Assembly (NCBI GenBank): GCA_946480065.1
Contig: CAMLJA010000043.1
Location: 1-10,631, forward strand
From: an uncultured Thermomonas sp.
Lineage (GTDB): Bacteria; Pseudomonadota; Gammaproteobacteria; Xanthomonadales; Xanthomonadaceae
Direction of reading: 5' to 3'
DNA: 10,631 bases
Shown: positions 1-6,589 of the stretch, in pieces
How positions within the stretch are numbered: position 1 is the first letter of the stretch
How the letters are laid out: every line of letters starts with the position of its first letter
The notes under the pieces: model-generated
What the model saw: only the letters and a program-made list of their open reading frames with translations
Told to the model about the DNA's origin: nothing
Databases searched by the model: none
Position numbers and translations under genes: made by a program

Positions 1-1159
1 TCCCGGAGCGTGCGTCCTTCCCGGGCGTCTTCCCCAGCGCCTCCTCGCTGGCCGACTTGGCCTTGTACAGCAGCGCCAGGTAGCGCCCGTTGCCGTTGCG
101 GCGGACCAGCGGCAGCGCCTGCCGGTAGCGCTCCAGCGCGCCCACGTGCTGGCCCTGCCGCGCCAGCGCCTCGCCAGTCAGGATCAGCAGCATGTCCTCG
201 TTGGAATCGTCCTGTTCGGCGGCGAAGCCGGCGCGCGCCAGCGCCAGGGTCTCCAGCGCGGCCTGCGGGTTGCCGAGCTCGATCTGCGCCTCGGCCAGGC
301 CCAGCCGCGCCGCGTTCAGGCTGGTCGCGTCGTCGTGGCGGCCGGCCACGTCGATCGCCTGCTGGAAGGCGGCGCGCGCCTGGTCGGGCGCGCCGGATTC
401 GTCGTGCAGGAAGCCCAGCTGGATCAGGTTGGTGGCCACGCCCTCCCAGTCCCGGCGGGCGCGCATGCGGCCGATCGCCTCGGTGAAATAGCGCTCCGCC
501 TGCGGCCAGTCGCCCATGCGGCGATAGGCGATCGCCACGCTCAGCATCAGCGATTCCACTTCATGCTCGATGCCGGCCGCGCGGTAGGCGGCGCGCGCGC
601 GCTGGAAATCCAGCATCGCCTTGGCCTGCTCGCCCAGCAGCGAGTAAATGTCGCCGCGCGTTTCCAGCGCCTCGGCCAGCAGCTGCCGGTCCTGTCCCCC
701 CTGGAGCAGGGCGATCGCCTTGTCCACCTCGGGCAGCGCCCGCTGCGAGCCGCTGGCCTGTTCGATGAAATAGGCGCGGCACAGCAGCGCCCGCGCCTCG
801 GACGGGACATCGCGGGCGTCGCGCGCCATCCGCAGCGCCTGGTCGGAATAGGCCAGTCCCGTGCGCGGCTCCCGCCACCGCTCGCTGCCGCAGTAAACCG
901 AGCGGAAGCGGATCTCGCGCGGCGCGTCCCCGGCGGGCAGCAGGCTGCGCAGGCGCTGCAGGTCGGCCTCGTAGGCGGCGGAGCTGGCGTCCAGCGACGC
1001 CGGCCCCACCACCCGGCGGAAGACCTGGTCGAAGGCGGCCGCGCGGTTGCCCGGCGGGTTCGTGCCGTCGTCCTGCATCGCCAGGCCGGCGCAAGCGGGC
1101 GCGCAGGCGAACAGCGCCGCCAGCAGGACCGCCCAGGTTGTGCGCCGGTGCGCCCTCAC
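1..1159 (-). CDS. Exported tetratricopeptide-repeat (TPR) protein, C-terminus cut off by the window edge
   Basis: This frame runs leftward from a GTG at 1159 and stays open to base 1, giving 386 codons without a stop. The N-terminus looks like a signal peptide: an Arg/His-rich start, a hydrophobic stretch at residues 9-23 and a plausible cleavage after Ala-Cys-Ala near residue 24, so a periplasmic or membrane-tethered product is inferred. From about residue 160 to 355 there are roughly five 34-residue helical repeats with TPR spacing (for example LAEALETRGDIYSLLGEQ, and ERYFTEAIG in the next repeat). The GTG is preferred because GGGGGA lies 5 nt upstream and the signal peptide follows directly; an in-frame ATG at 1195 is the alternative. 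The gene lies 67 bp downstream of speE on the same strand. Such TPR arrays often precede a GGDEF or histidine kinase domain in this family, but any such domain would be outside the window. TPR call firm, function unknown. Confidence 0.8.
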   Translation of the reverse strand, partial: MRAHRRTTWAVLLAALFACAPACAGLAMQDDGTNPPGNRAAAFDQVFRRVVGPASLDASSAAYEADLQRLRSLLPAGDAPREIRFRSVYCGSERWREPRTGLAYSDQALRMARDARDVPSEARALLCRAYFIEQASGSQRALPEVDKAIALLQGGQDRQLLAEALETRGDIYSLLGEQAKAMLDFQRARAAYRAAGIEHEVESLMLSVAIAYRRMGDWPQAERYFTEAIGRMRARRDWEGVATNLIQLGFLHDESGAPDQARAAFQQAIDVAGRHDDATSLNAARLGLAEAQIELGNPQAALETLALARAGFAAEQDDSNEDMLLILTGEALARQGQHVGALERYRQALPLVRRNGNGRYLALLYKAKSASEEALGKTPGKDARSG

Positions 1160-1201
1160 CGCAATCCCCCGGGAGGCCTCGAAGGCAGGCAGCATACCGC
1201 C

Positions 1202-1226
1202 GCCGGGCCGCCTGCGGCGGCCGGGC
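1202..1226 (-). terminator. GC-rich hairpin just after the speE stop, possible U-less terminator
   Basis: A perfect 7-bp stem (1206-1212 with 1216-1222) closes a 3-nt loop. After one G-G mismatch it extends by three more pairs to 1202/1226. It begins immediately beyond the speE TGA (1229-1227). No run of T follows on the transcribed strand, so it may be an attenuating or 3'-protecting hairpin rather than a full intrinsic terminator. The TPR gene starts about 40 nt further on. Confidence 0.35.
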
Positions 1227-2081
1227 TCAGTCGGCCAGCGCCTCGGCCACGAACGGCGGCAGCGCCTGCGCGCCTTTGTGCAGGTCGGCCGAGTAGTACC
1301 GGGTCGGGAAGCCCTTGCCGCGGGCGTCGGCCTCGCGGAAGTCGAACCCGGCGCCCGCGGCTTTCTTCGCCATCGTGCAGCTCCACCAGCCGGTGGGGTA
1401 GCAGGGCTGCGGGAACGGCAGGGTCTGGAAGCTGTGGAAACCCGCCTTGGCCATTTCCGCGCGCATGGCCTTGATCAGGTCCAGCAGCACCAGCGGCGAT
1501 TCGCTCTGCTGGACCAGGATGCCGTCTTCCTTCAGTGCGCGGTGGCAGCTGGCGAAGAAGGCCTTGTTGAACAGGCCCTCGGCCGGGCCGACCGGGTCGG
1601 TGGAGTCCACGATCACGATGTCCACGCTGCCGGGTTCGCAGTTGGCCATGTAGGCGATGCCGTCGTCGAACAGCAGCTCGGCGCGCGGATCGCCGTTGGA
1701 CTCGCACAGCTCGGGGAAATACTTCTCCGCCATCCGCGTGACCTGCTCGTCGATGTCGCACTGCACGGCCTTTTCCACGCCCGGATGGCGCAGCACCTCG
1801 CGCAGCGTGCCGCAGTCGCCGCCGCCGATGATGACCACGCGCTTCGGGTCGGCGTGGGTGAACAGCGCCGGGTGCGACATCATCTCGTGGTAGAGGAAGT
1901 TGTCGCGGGTGGTCAGCATCATCGCGCCGTCGATCAGCATGACGTTGCCCCAGTCGGTCGACTCGTAGATCTCGATCTTCTGGAATGGCGACTGCACCTC
2001 GTCCAGCTTGCGGGTCACGCGGAAGCCGATGGACGAGCCGGCCTTGTCGAAGTCCTCGTAGAGCCAGGTCGGTTCGGTCAT
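1227..2081 (-). CDS. speE: Spermidine synthase (putrescine aminopropyltransferase)
   Basis: Cytosolic enzyme that moves the aminopropyl group of decarboxylated S-adenosylmethionine to putrescine, giving spermidine and methylthioadenosine. The 284-residue product has the usual family length. Seen in the sequence: the N-terminal beta-domain with the pattern QKIEIYES (34-41), the nucleotide-binding loop IIGGGDCGTLREVL (84-97), Asp at 109 after the next strand, and the catalytic signature VDSTDPVGPA (158-167), whose Asp159 corresponds to the proton-abstracting Asp of the family. CYPTGWWS near the C-terminus is also typical. The start is the ATG at 2081 (MTEPTWLYEDFDKAG), with GGAA about 10 nt upstream; the frame stays open far upstream across speA, but only as an antisense shadow. 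It diverges from speA, which makes agmatine at the head of the same pathway, so shared control of the two is plausible. Confidence 0.97.
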   Translation of the reverse strand: MTEPTWLYEDFDKAGSSIGFRVTRKLDEVQSPFQKIEIYESTDWGNVMLIDGAMMLTTRDNFLYHEMMSHPALFTHADPKRVVIIGGGDCGTLREVLRHPGVEKAVQCDIDEQVTRMAEKYFPELCESNGDPRAELLFDDGIAYMANCEPGSVDIVIVDSTDPVGPAEGLFNKAFFASCHRALKEDGILVQQSESPLVLLDLIKAMRAEMAKAGFHSFQTLPFPQPCYPTGWWSCTMAKKAAGAGFDFREADARGKGFPTRYYSADLHKGAQALPPFVAEALAD

Positions 2082-2114
2082 GGCGGCGGTTCCGTGCGGG
2101 CGATGGGGGCGCAC

Positions 2115-2120
2115 ATTGTA
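2115..2120 (-). promoter_or_regulatory. Candidate -10 element of the speE promoter
   Basis: Reads TACAAT on the minus strand, followed by GTGCGC, five of six matches to the sigma-70 -10 consensus. It would start transcription near 2108 and leave a leader of about 27 nt before the speE ATG. No convincing -35 is visible at 16-18 bp. It mirrors the speA -10 on the other strand. Confidence 0.55.
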
Positions 2121-2124
2121 GCCA

Positions 2125-2153
2125 GCGCCGCGCGGCGCGGCCGCCGGCGGCCG
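2125..2153. repeat. Two abutting perfect GC palindromes between the speE and speA promoters
   Basis: Positions 2125-2138 form a 14-bp perfect palindrome, and 2138-2153 a second perfect one of 16 bp. They fill the space where the -35 regions of both divergent promoters should lie, so they could be operators for a dimeric regulator. They contain only G and C, so chance occurrence is not negligible in this genome. Confidence 0.4.
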
Positions 2154-2180
2154 GACCCGGCACGGGACAGGCACTACAAT
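2152..2180 (+). promoter_or_regulatory. Candidate speA promoter
   Basis: The -10 TACAAT at 2175-2180 matches five of six consensus bases. At 17-bp spacing, 2152-2157 reads CGGACC, which shares only the central GAC with TTGACA. Transcription would start near 2187, about 24 nt before the ATG. Confidence 0.5.
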
Positions 2181-2210
2181 GCGCGTCCCCCCGTTTCCGG
2201 CGTGACCGTG

Positions 2211-4100
2211 ATGACCGACTGGTCGCTCGACCTGGCCCGCAAGACCTACTCGATCCCGCACTGGGCCGACGGCTACTTCGACGTCGACGCGCAGGGGCGG
2301 ATCGAGGTGCGCCCGGCCGGTCGGGAAGGCCCGGCGGTGGCGCTGCCCGAGGTGGTGGACGCGGCGATGAAGTCGGGCGCCAAGCTGCCGCTGCTGGTCC
2401 GCTTCCCGGACATCCTGGGCCACCGCCTGCGCAAGCTGCAGTCGGCCTTCGCCCAGGCGCAGCAGGACTGGGGCTACGGCGGTGGCTACACCGCGGTCTA
2501 CCCGATCAAGGTCAACCAGCACGCCGGCGTGGCCGGCACCCTGGCCTCGCACCACGGCGAGGGCTTCGGGCTGGAGGCCGGCAGCAAGCCGGAGCTGATG
2601 GCGGTGCTGGCGCTGTCGCGTCCCGGCGGGCTGATCGTCTGCAACGGCTACAAGGACCGCGAGTACATCCGGCTGGCGCTGATCGGGCGCAAGCTGGGCC
2701 TGCAGACCTACATCGTGATCGAGAAGCCCACCGAGCTGCGGCTGGTGCTGGAGGAGGCGCAGGCGCTGGGCGTGCAGCCGGGCCTGGGCGTGCGCATGCG
2801 GCTGGCCAGCCTGGGCGCCGGCAAGTGGCAGAACAGCGGCGGCGACAAGGCCAAGTTCGGGCTGGACCCGCGCCAGCTGCTGGACCTGTGGAAGCGGCTG
2901 CGCGACGCCGGCCTGGGCGACTGCCTGCAGCTGCTGCATTTCCACATGGGCAGCCAGATCAGCAACGTGCGCGACATCGCCAACGGCATGCGCGAGGCCA
3001 CCCGCTACTTCGTCGAGCTCTCGCGGCTGGGCGCCAACATCCGCTACATGGACGTGGGCGGCGGCCTCGGCGTGGACTACGAGGGCACCCGCTCGCGCTC
3101 GTACAACTCGGTCAACTACAACATCGGCCACTACGCCTCCAGCATCGTGCAGCCGCTGGCCGAGGCCTGCGCGCAGAACGGGCTGGCGCCGCCGCGGATC
3201 GTCACCGAATGCGGCCGCGCGATGACCGCCCACCACGCCGTGCTGGTGGCCAACGTCAGCGAGGTGGAGCGCGCGCCGGAAGGCCGCGTGCCGCCGCAGA
3301 ACGACGACGAGTCGCACCCGGTCCGGCAGCTGCGCGACCTGCACGCCGAGCTGCCGCAGCGCCCCGCGGTGGAGGTCTTCCACGAGGCCGCGCAGGCACA
3401 TTCCGAGGGCCAGGCGCTGTATGCGCTGGGCCAGATCGACCTGGTCCAGCGCGCGCGCATCGACGACCTGTTCTACGCCATCGCCCACGCGGTGAAGGCG
3501 CGCCTGACCTACGACGAGAAGAGCCACCGCGACCTGCTGGACGAGCTCAACGAGCGGCTGGTGGACAAGTACTTCGTCAACTTCAGCGTGTTCGAGTCGA
3601 TGCCCGACGTCTGGGCGATCGACCAGGTGTTCCCGATCGCGCCGATCGAGCGGCTGGACGAGGCGCCGACCCGGCGCGGCATCATCGCCGACCTCACCTG
3701 CGACTCGGACGGCAAGATCGACACCTACGTGGAGAACGAGGACCTGGACACCTCGCTGCCGCTGCATCCGCTGCGCGCCGGCGAGCGCTACCGGATCGGC
3801 TTCTTCCTGGTCGGCGCGTACCAGGAGATCCTGGGAGACATCCACAACCTGTTCGGCGACACCGACGCGGTGGAAGTGCGGGTGGACGGCGACGCCTGCC
3901 GGATCATGCAGCAGCGCCGCGGCGACACCACCGACGTGATGCTGGACTACGTGGGCTACAAGCTGGACGACCTGCGCCGCCGCTACCGCGCGCTGGTGGC
4001 CTCGGCGGGATTGCCGGGCCCCGAGTCCGAGCGGCTGGACGAGGCGCTGGAGCGCGGCCTGACCGCGTACACCTACCTCAGCGACGAGCCGCTGGCGTAG
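2211..4100 (+). CDS. speA: Biosynthetic arginine decarboxylase
   Basis: PLP-dependent fold III decarboxylase converting arginine to agmatine, the first step of the agmatine route to putrescine and spermidine. The product is 629 residues, slightly shorter than E. coli SpeA (658). Visible motifs: VYPIKVNQH around Lys100, which forms the Schiff base with PLP; HFHMGSQ (243-249) and DVGGGLGVDYEG (281-292) of the TIM barrel; TECGRAMTAHH near 332-342; TCDSDGKIDTY around Cys497, the conserved catalytic Cys of the beta-barrel domain; and VGAYQEILG with HNLFGD near the C-terminus. The start is taken as the ATG at 2211 (MTDWSLDLARKTYSIPHWADG); in-frame GTGs at 2202 and 2208 are possible and no strong Shine-Dalgarno sequence marks any of them. 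Its last 23 bases overlap the 3' end of the convergent membrane-protein gene. Confidence 0.97.
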   Translation: MTDWSLDLARKTYSIPHWADGYFDVDAQGRIEVRPAGREGPAVALPEVVDAAMKSGAKLPLLVRFPDILGHRLRKLQSAFAQAQQDWGYGGGYTAVYPIKVNQHAGVAGTLASHHGEGFGLEAGSKPELMAVLALSRPGGLIVCNGYKDREYIRLALIGRKLGLQTYIVIEKPTELRLVLEEAQALGVQPGLGVRMRLASLGAGKWQNSGGDKAKFGLDPRQLLDLWKRLRDAGLGDCLQLLHFHMGSQISNVRDIANGMREATRYFVELSRLGANIRYMDVGGGLGVDYEGTRSRSYNSVNYNIGHYASSIVQPLAEACAQNGLAPPRIVTECGRAMTAHHAVLVANVSEVERAPEGRVPPQNDDESHPVRQLRDLHAELPQRPAVEVFHEAAQAHSEGQALYALGQIDLVQRARIDDLFYAIAHAVKARLTYDEKSHRDLLDELNERLVDKYFVNFSVFESMPDVWAIDQVFPIAPIERLDEAPTRRGIIADLTCDSDGKIDTYVENEDLDTSLPLHPLRAGERYRIGFFLVGAYQEILGDIHNLFGDTDAVEVRVDGDACRIMQQRRGDTTDVMLDYVGYKLDDLRRRYRALVASAGLPGPESERLDEALERGLTAYTYLSDEPLA

Positions 4101-4569
4101 CCGCGGCGCCGGGCTTCGCCGGCGCGCGCCAGGGCGCGACCACCAGCACCACGCCGGCCACCACCAGCAGCGCGCCGGCGATCCGCAGCGCGTCCACCGG
4201 CCTGGGCGCCTGCAGCACGCCGAAACGGTCCAGCAGCAGCGAGGCCGTGACCTGCCCCAGCACCGCCAGGCAGACCATGCCGGCGGCGCCGATGCGCGGG
4301 ATCAGCAGGGTGAAGCAGGCCACGTAGACGGCGCCGATGGCGCCGCCGGCCCAGATCCACGCCGGCAACCTGGCGCCGCCCTGCAGGGTGACCGGCGTGC
4401 GCGTGGCCAGCAGGTACAGGCCCAGCATGGCGGTGCCGACGAGAAACGAGACGAAGGCCGCGGCCACCGGCCCGCCCACGTGCACGCCCAGGCGCGCGTT
4501 GACCAGCCCCTGCAGCGGCAGGAGGGCGCCGATCAGCACCGCCACCAGCAGCGCGCCGGCCAGGTTCAC
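4078..4569 (-). CDS. DMT-superfamily small membrane protein of the YdcZ (DUF606) family
   Basis: A 163-residue, very hydrophobic protein with about five predicted membrane helices (roughly 2-22, 33-55, 70-90, 95-113, 126-146) and a short Ala/Pro/Arg cytoplasmic-type tail. The pattern PLQGLVNARLG at 18-28, SFLVGTAMLGLYLL at 41-54, GGAIGAVYV at 75-83 and LGQVTASLLLDRFG at 104-117 is characteristic of the DMT_YdcZ family. These proteins resemble half of an EamA transporter and probably work as dimers; their substrates are mostly unknown, so none is proposed. The GTG at 4569 is chosen as start because it overlaps the stop of the dehydrogenase gene (GTGA) and puts the first helix at the N-terminus; the upstream open extension is hydrophilic and lies inside the previous gene. 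Translational coupling is likely. Confidence 0.85.
   Translation of the reverse strand: MNLAGALLVAVLIGALLPLQGLVNARLGVHVGGPVAAAFVSFLVGTAMLGLYLLATRTPVTLQGGARLPAWIWAGGAIGAVYVACFTLLIPRIGAAGMVCLAVLGQVTASLLLDRFGVLQAPRPVDALRIAGALLVVAGVVLVVAPWRAPAKPGAAATPAARR
4106..4125 (+). terminator. GC hairpin just downstream of the speA stop
   Basis: A 7-bp perfect stem (4106-4112 with 4119-4125) closes a six-base loop, GCTTCG, 5 nt after the speA TAG. No T tract follows, so it is at most a weak or Rho-assisted terminator. It also lies in the C-terminal coding region of the convergent membrane-protein gene, so its GC symmetry may be partly a by-product of coding. Confidence 0.3.
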
Positions 4570-5333
4570 GCGCGCGGCCCGCGGTGCACCTGCAGCCCCG
4601 CGAAGGACTGCGAGGTGGGCATGATCTCCAGCCGGTTGACGTTGAGGTGCGGCGGCAGCGTGGCCACCCACAGGATCGCGTCGGCGATGTCGTCGGCGGT
4701 CATCGGGTTGGCGTCGCCGTAAAGCTTGTCGGAGGCGGCCTGGTCGCCGTGGGTGCGGACCACCGTGAACTCGGTCTCGGCCATGCCGGGCTCGATGCTG
4801 GTGACGCGCACGCCGGTGCCGTGCAGGTCCGAGCGCAGCCCCAGCGAGAACTGGGTGACGAAGGCCTTGGTGCCGCCGTAGGCGTTGCCGCCGGTGTAGG
4901 GATAGGTGGCCGAGATCGAGCTGATGTTTACGATCGCGCCCTTGCGCTCCACCAGCAGCGGCAGCAGCGCGTGGGTCAGGGTCACCAGCGCGGTGACGTT
5001 GGTGTCGATCATGGTCTTCCAGTCGGCCAGCACCGCCTCCTGCGCGGGCCGGGTGCCCTGCGCCAGGCCGGCGTTGTTGACCAGCAGGTCGATGCCGCGG
5101 AAGCGTTCCGGCAGCGCGGCCAGCGCCGCGCGCATGGCGGCCTCGTCGCGGATGTCGAAGCAGGCGGGATGCACGGCGTCGCCGAGTTCGGCGTGCAGGG
5201 CGTCGAGGCGGTCGGCGCGGCGGCCGGTTGCCACCACCTGCCAGCCGGCGTCGACGAACTTGCGCGCGGCGGCGCGGCCGAACCCGGCGGTGGCGCCGGT
5301 GATGAGGGCGGTGCGGGGGCTGTTGGCGTTCAT
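4566..5333 (-). CDS. ydfG: YdfG-type NADP-dependent short-chain dehydrogenase
   Basis: Classical short-chain dehydrogenase of 255 residues. It shows the Rossmann cofactor motif TGATAGFG (12-19), ATGRRADRL (35-43) with two Arg typical of NADP preference, NNAG (86-89), Asn112 and the catalytic set Ser139, Tyr152 and Lys156 in NAYGGTK. The C-terminal stretch LPPHLNVNRLEIMPTSQSFAGL with VHRG closely follows E. coli YdfG, which oxidises L-allo-threonine and other 3-hydroxy acids and reduces malonic semialdehyde. The E. coli activity is known; its transfer here is inference from similarity. The start ATG at 5333 has no Shine-Dalgarno sequence. A TAGAAT hexamer ends 6 nt upstream, which suggests a leaderless message. 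Its stop overlaps the GTG of the YdcZ-family gene, so the two are probably co-translated. Confidence 0.92.
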   Translation of the reverse strand: MNANSPRTALITGATAGFGRAAARKFVDAGWQVVATGRRADRLDALHAELGDAVHPACFDIRDEAAMRAALAALPERFRGIDLLVNNAGLAQGTRPAQEAVLADWKTMIDTNVTALVTLTHALLPLLVERKGAIVNISSISATYPYTGGNAYGGTKAFVTQFSLGLRSDLHGTGVRVTSIEPGMAETEFTVVRTHGDQAASDKLYGDANPMTADDIADAILWVATLPPHLNVNRLEIMPTSQSFAGLQVHRGPRA

Positions 5334-5339
5334 GCCGGC

Positions 5340-5345
5340 ATTCTA
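5340..5345 (-). promoter_or_regulatory. Candidate -10 element of the dehydrogenase gene, placed for leaderless transcription
   Basis: Reads TAGAAT on the minus strand, then GCCGGC, then the ATG. With the usual distance to the start point, transcription would begin at or next to the A of the ATG at 5333. No good -35 is seen (TTCGGC at 15-bp spacing is the nearest). Confidence 0.4.
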
Positions 5346-5384
5346 GCGGCGCGCGCGGTGGCCGAAGCCGGCAGGGTGCGGCGA

Positions 5385-5756
5385 TCAGGCGCCGGGCTTC
5401 GGCGCCGGCTTGCGGCGCTGCGCGGGCTTCCTGGCGGTCGCGCCGGCCTCGGCCGCCGGGGCCGGGGTGCGCTTGCGCCCAGTGCCGGACTTGCCGGCGG
5501 TCCTGCCCTTGGTGGCCCGGTGTTTTTTCAGCATGTCCTCGGCCAGGAGCACGTCCTCGGACAGGATGCCGGCAGCCTTGGCAATGGCGATCCGCGCCTG
5601 CGCCCGGTTTTCGTCGGGATTGGCCAGCAGCAGCTCGCGAATCGCCTCGCGCAGGGCGGCTTCGGCGTCGCGCTTCAGGTTGGCGTGCTCGCCGCGCCGG
5701 AGCAGCGCCAGCAGCGCGTCGACGACGGGTTTTACCAGGGCAGCTTCGATCGGCAT
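5385..5756 (-). CDS. Small protein of unknown function with a basic Lys/Arg/Ala/Pro-rich tail
   Basis: I do not recognise a named family. The 123-residue product has two parts. Residues 1-80 look alpha-helical and mixed-charge, with LVKPVVDALLALLRRGEH near the start and ARIAIAKAAGILSED in the middle. From about residue 78 the tail is low in complexity and strongly basic (KKHRATKGRTAGKSG and RKPAQRRKPAPKPG), resembling histone H1-like or AlgP-like tails. Nucleic acid or polyanion binding is therefore an inference only. The ATG at 5756 is preferred since GAGG sits 9 nt upstream (TTGAGGATGTCGCCGATG); the ATG at 5765 directly abuts that GAGG and is less likely. The gene sits 62 bp downstream of the SPOR gene on the same strand and 51 bp upstream of the dehydrogenase, so it may end the argS transcript. 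Confidence 0.75.
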   Translation of the reverse strand: MPIEAALVKPVVDALLALLRRGEHANLKRDAEAALREAIRELLLANPDENRAQARIAIAKAAGILSEDVLLAEDMLKKHRATKGRTAGKSGTGRKRTPAPAAEAGATARKPAQRRKPAPKPGA

Positions 5757-5788
5757 CGGCGACATCCTCAAGGGATGCCAGCGTGCCG

Positions 5789-5810
5789 CGCGGCCATCTC
5801 AGCGGCCGCG
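5789..5810 (-). terminator. Short GC hairpin between the SPOR gene and the basic-tail gene
   Basis: A perfect 7-bp stem (5789-5795 with 5804-5810) closes an 8-nt loop, 9 nt beyond the SPOR gene stop. There is no T tract. It might reduce read-through or stabilise a 3' end; weak evidence. Confidence 0.25.
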
Positions 5811-5818
5811 ACCCCGCC

Positions 5819-6589
5819 TCAGTTGGTCTTCACCGCCATCGCCGGCAGCCCGCCGCCGGCCAGCTTGGCCTTGGCCTCGGCCAGCTCGGAAGCGGTGCCG
5901 TAGGGCCCCATGCGCACGCGGTAGACGGTCTTGCCGCCGATCCGCGCCGATTCCACCCGCGCGTTCAGCCCCAGCAGGGCGATCTTGGCCTTGACCGCCT
6001 CGGCGTCGCCGGACGCGCCGAAGGCGCCGGCCTGGAGGATGTAGCGGGCGTCGTTCGAGGCGGGCGTGGCCGCCGCCGCCGTGGCGCCGGCCGGCGGCGA
6101 GGTGGGCGGATTGGCGGCGGCAGGCGCCTCGCTCACCGGCGCGGGCAGGGCAGCGGCGTCGCCGGAGCCGGCGGTGGCCGTCGACTGCTGGCGGTCGGCG
6201 GCCTGCTGCGCGGCGCGCGCCTGGGCCTCGGCTTCGGCCTTGGCGCTGGCGGCCAGCTCGGCGTCGCTGACCGCGACTTCCTCGCCGGGCAGCAGGGTGT
6301 AGAAGTCGTACTGGGTCGGCTTGGGCTTGCCGCCGTCGGCCGCGTCGGCGCCGGCCGGGGCGGTGTCCGGCGCGATCGCCTCGCTGTCCTCGCTGGTGGG
6401 CGCGGGCAGCGCTTCCGGATTCGGGCGCGGGCGGAAGAAGCCGTCGCCGTCGCCGCCGGACTTGAGCAGGCGCGGGGCCGCCAGCACCACCGCCAGCGTG
6501 ACCAGCACGCCGATCACCAGCCAGGCCCAGCCGGGCAGGCCGCCCGAACCGTTGCGTCGCGCCTGCGACTTGCCGCGTCGTGCCGCCAT
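5819..6589 (-). CDS. FtsN-like inner-membrane protein with a C-terminal SPOR domain
   Basis: A 256-residue bitopic membrane protein. Residues 1-19 are Lys/Arg-rich and cytoplasmic, 20-39 form one transmembrane helix (GWAWLVIGVLVTLAVVLAAP), 40-180 are a Pro/Ala/Glu-rich linker, and 181-255 form a SPOR domain (ARYILQAGAFGASGDAEAV, then KTVYRVRMGPYGT). The juxtamembrane motif YDFYTLLPGEEV (94-105) is typical of FtsN-like proteins placed next to argS in pseudomonads and xanthomonads. SPOR domains bind denuded septal peptidoglycan in the periplasm, so a role in cell division is expected; whether this is the essential FtsN is an inference from synteny. The ATG overlaps the argS stop by one base (TGATG), so translation is probably coupled to argS. 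Confidence 0.92.
   Translation of the reverse strand: MAARRGKSQARRNGSGGLPGWAWLVIGVLVTLAVVLAAPRLLKSGGDGDGFFRPRPNPEALPAPTSEDSEAIAPDTAPAGADAADGGKPKPTQYDFYTLLPGEEVAVSDAELAASAKAEAEAQARAAQQAADRQQSTATAGSGDAAALPAPVSEAPAAANPPTSPPAGATAAAATPASNDARYILQAGAFGASGDAEAVKAKIALLGLNARVESARIGGKTVYRVRMGPYGTASELAEAKAKLAGGGLPAMAVKTN

Noticed and set aside
1047..2210. Plus-strand open frame joined to speA upstream of its ATG
   Set aside because: It is antisense to speE and the TPR gene and its translation has no recognisable domain. The known SpeA N-terminus begins at 2211, just after a TACAAT box.
1227..3845. A very long minus-strand open frame continuing from speE upstream through the whole antisense of speA
   Set aside because: It is in frame with speE by chance. 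High G+C suppresses stops, the upstream part has no family features and is exactly antisense to speA, and the clear SpeE N-terminus with a promoter begins at 2081.
4584..5903. Plus-strand open frame opposite the dehydrogenase and basic-tail genes
   Set aside because: It is an antisense shadow with no motifs. The minus strand carries the complete SDR signature.
6066..6420. Ala/Gly/Pro-rich, repeat-like DNA within the SPOR gene, considered as a tandem repeat
   Set aside because: It encodes the low-complexity linker expected between the membrane helix and the SPOR domain, and no exact repeat unit is visible.
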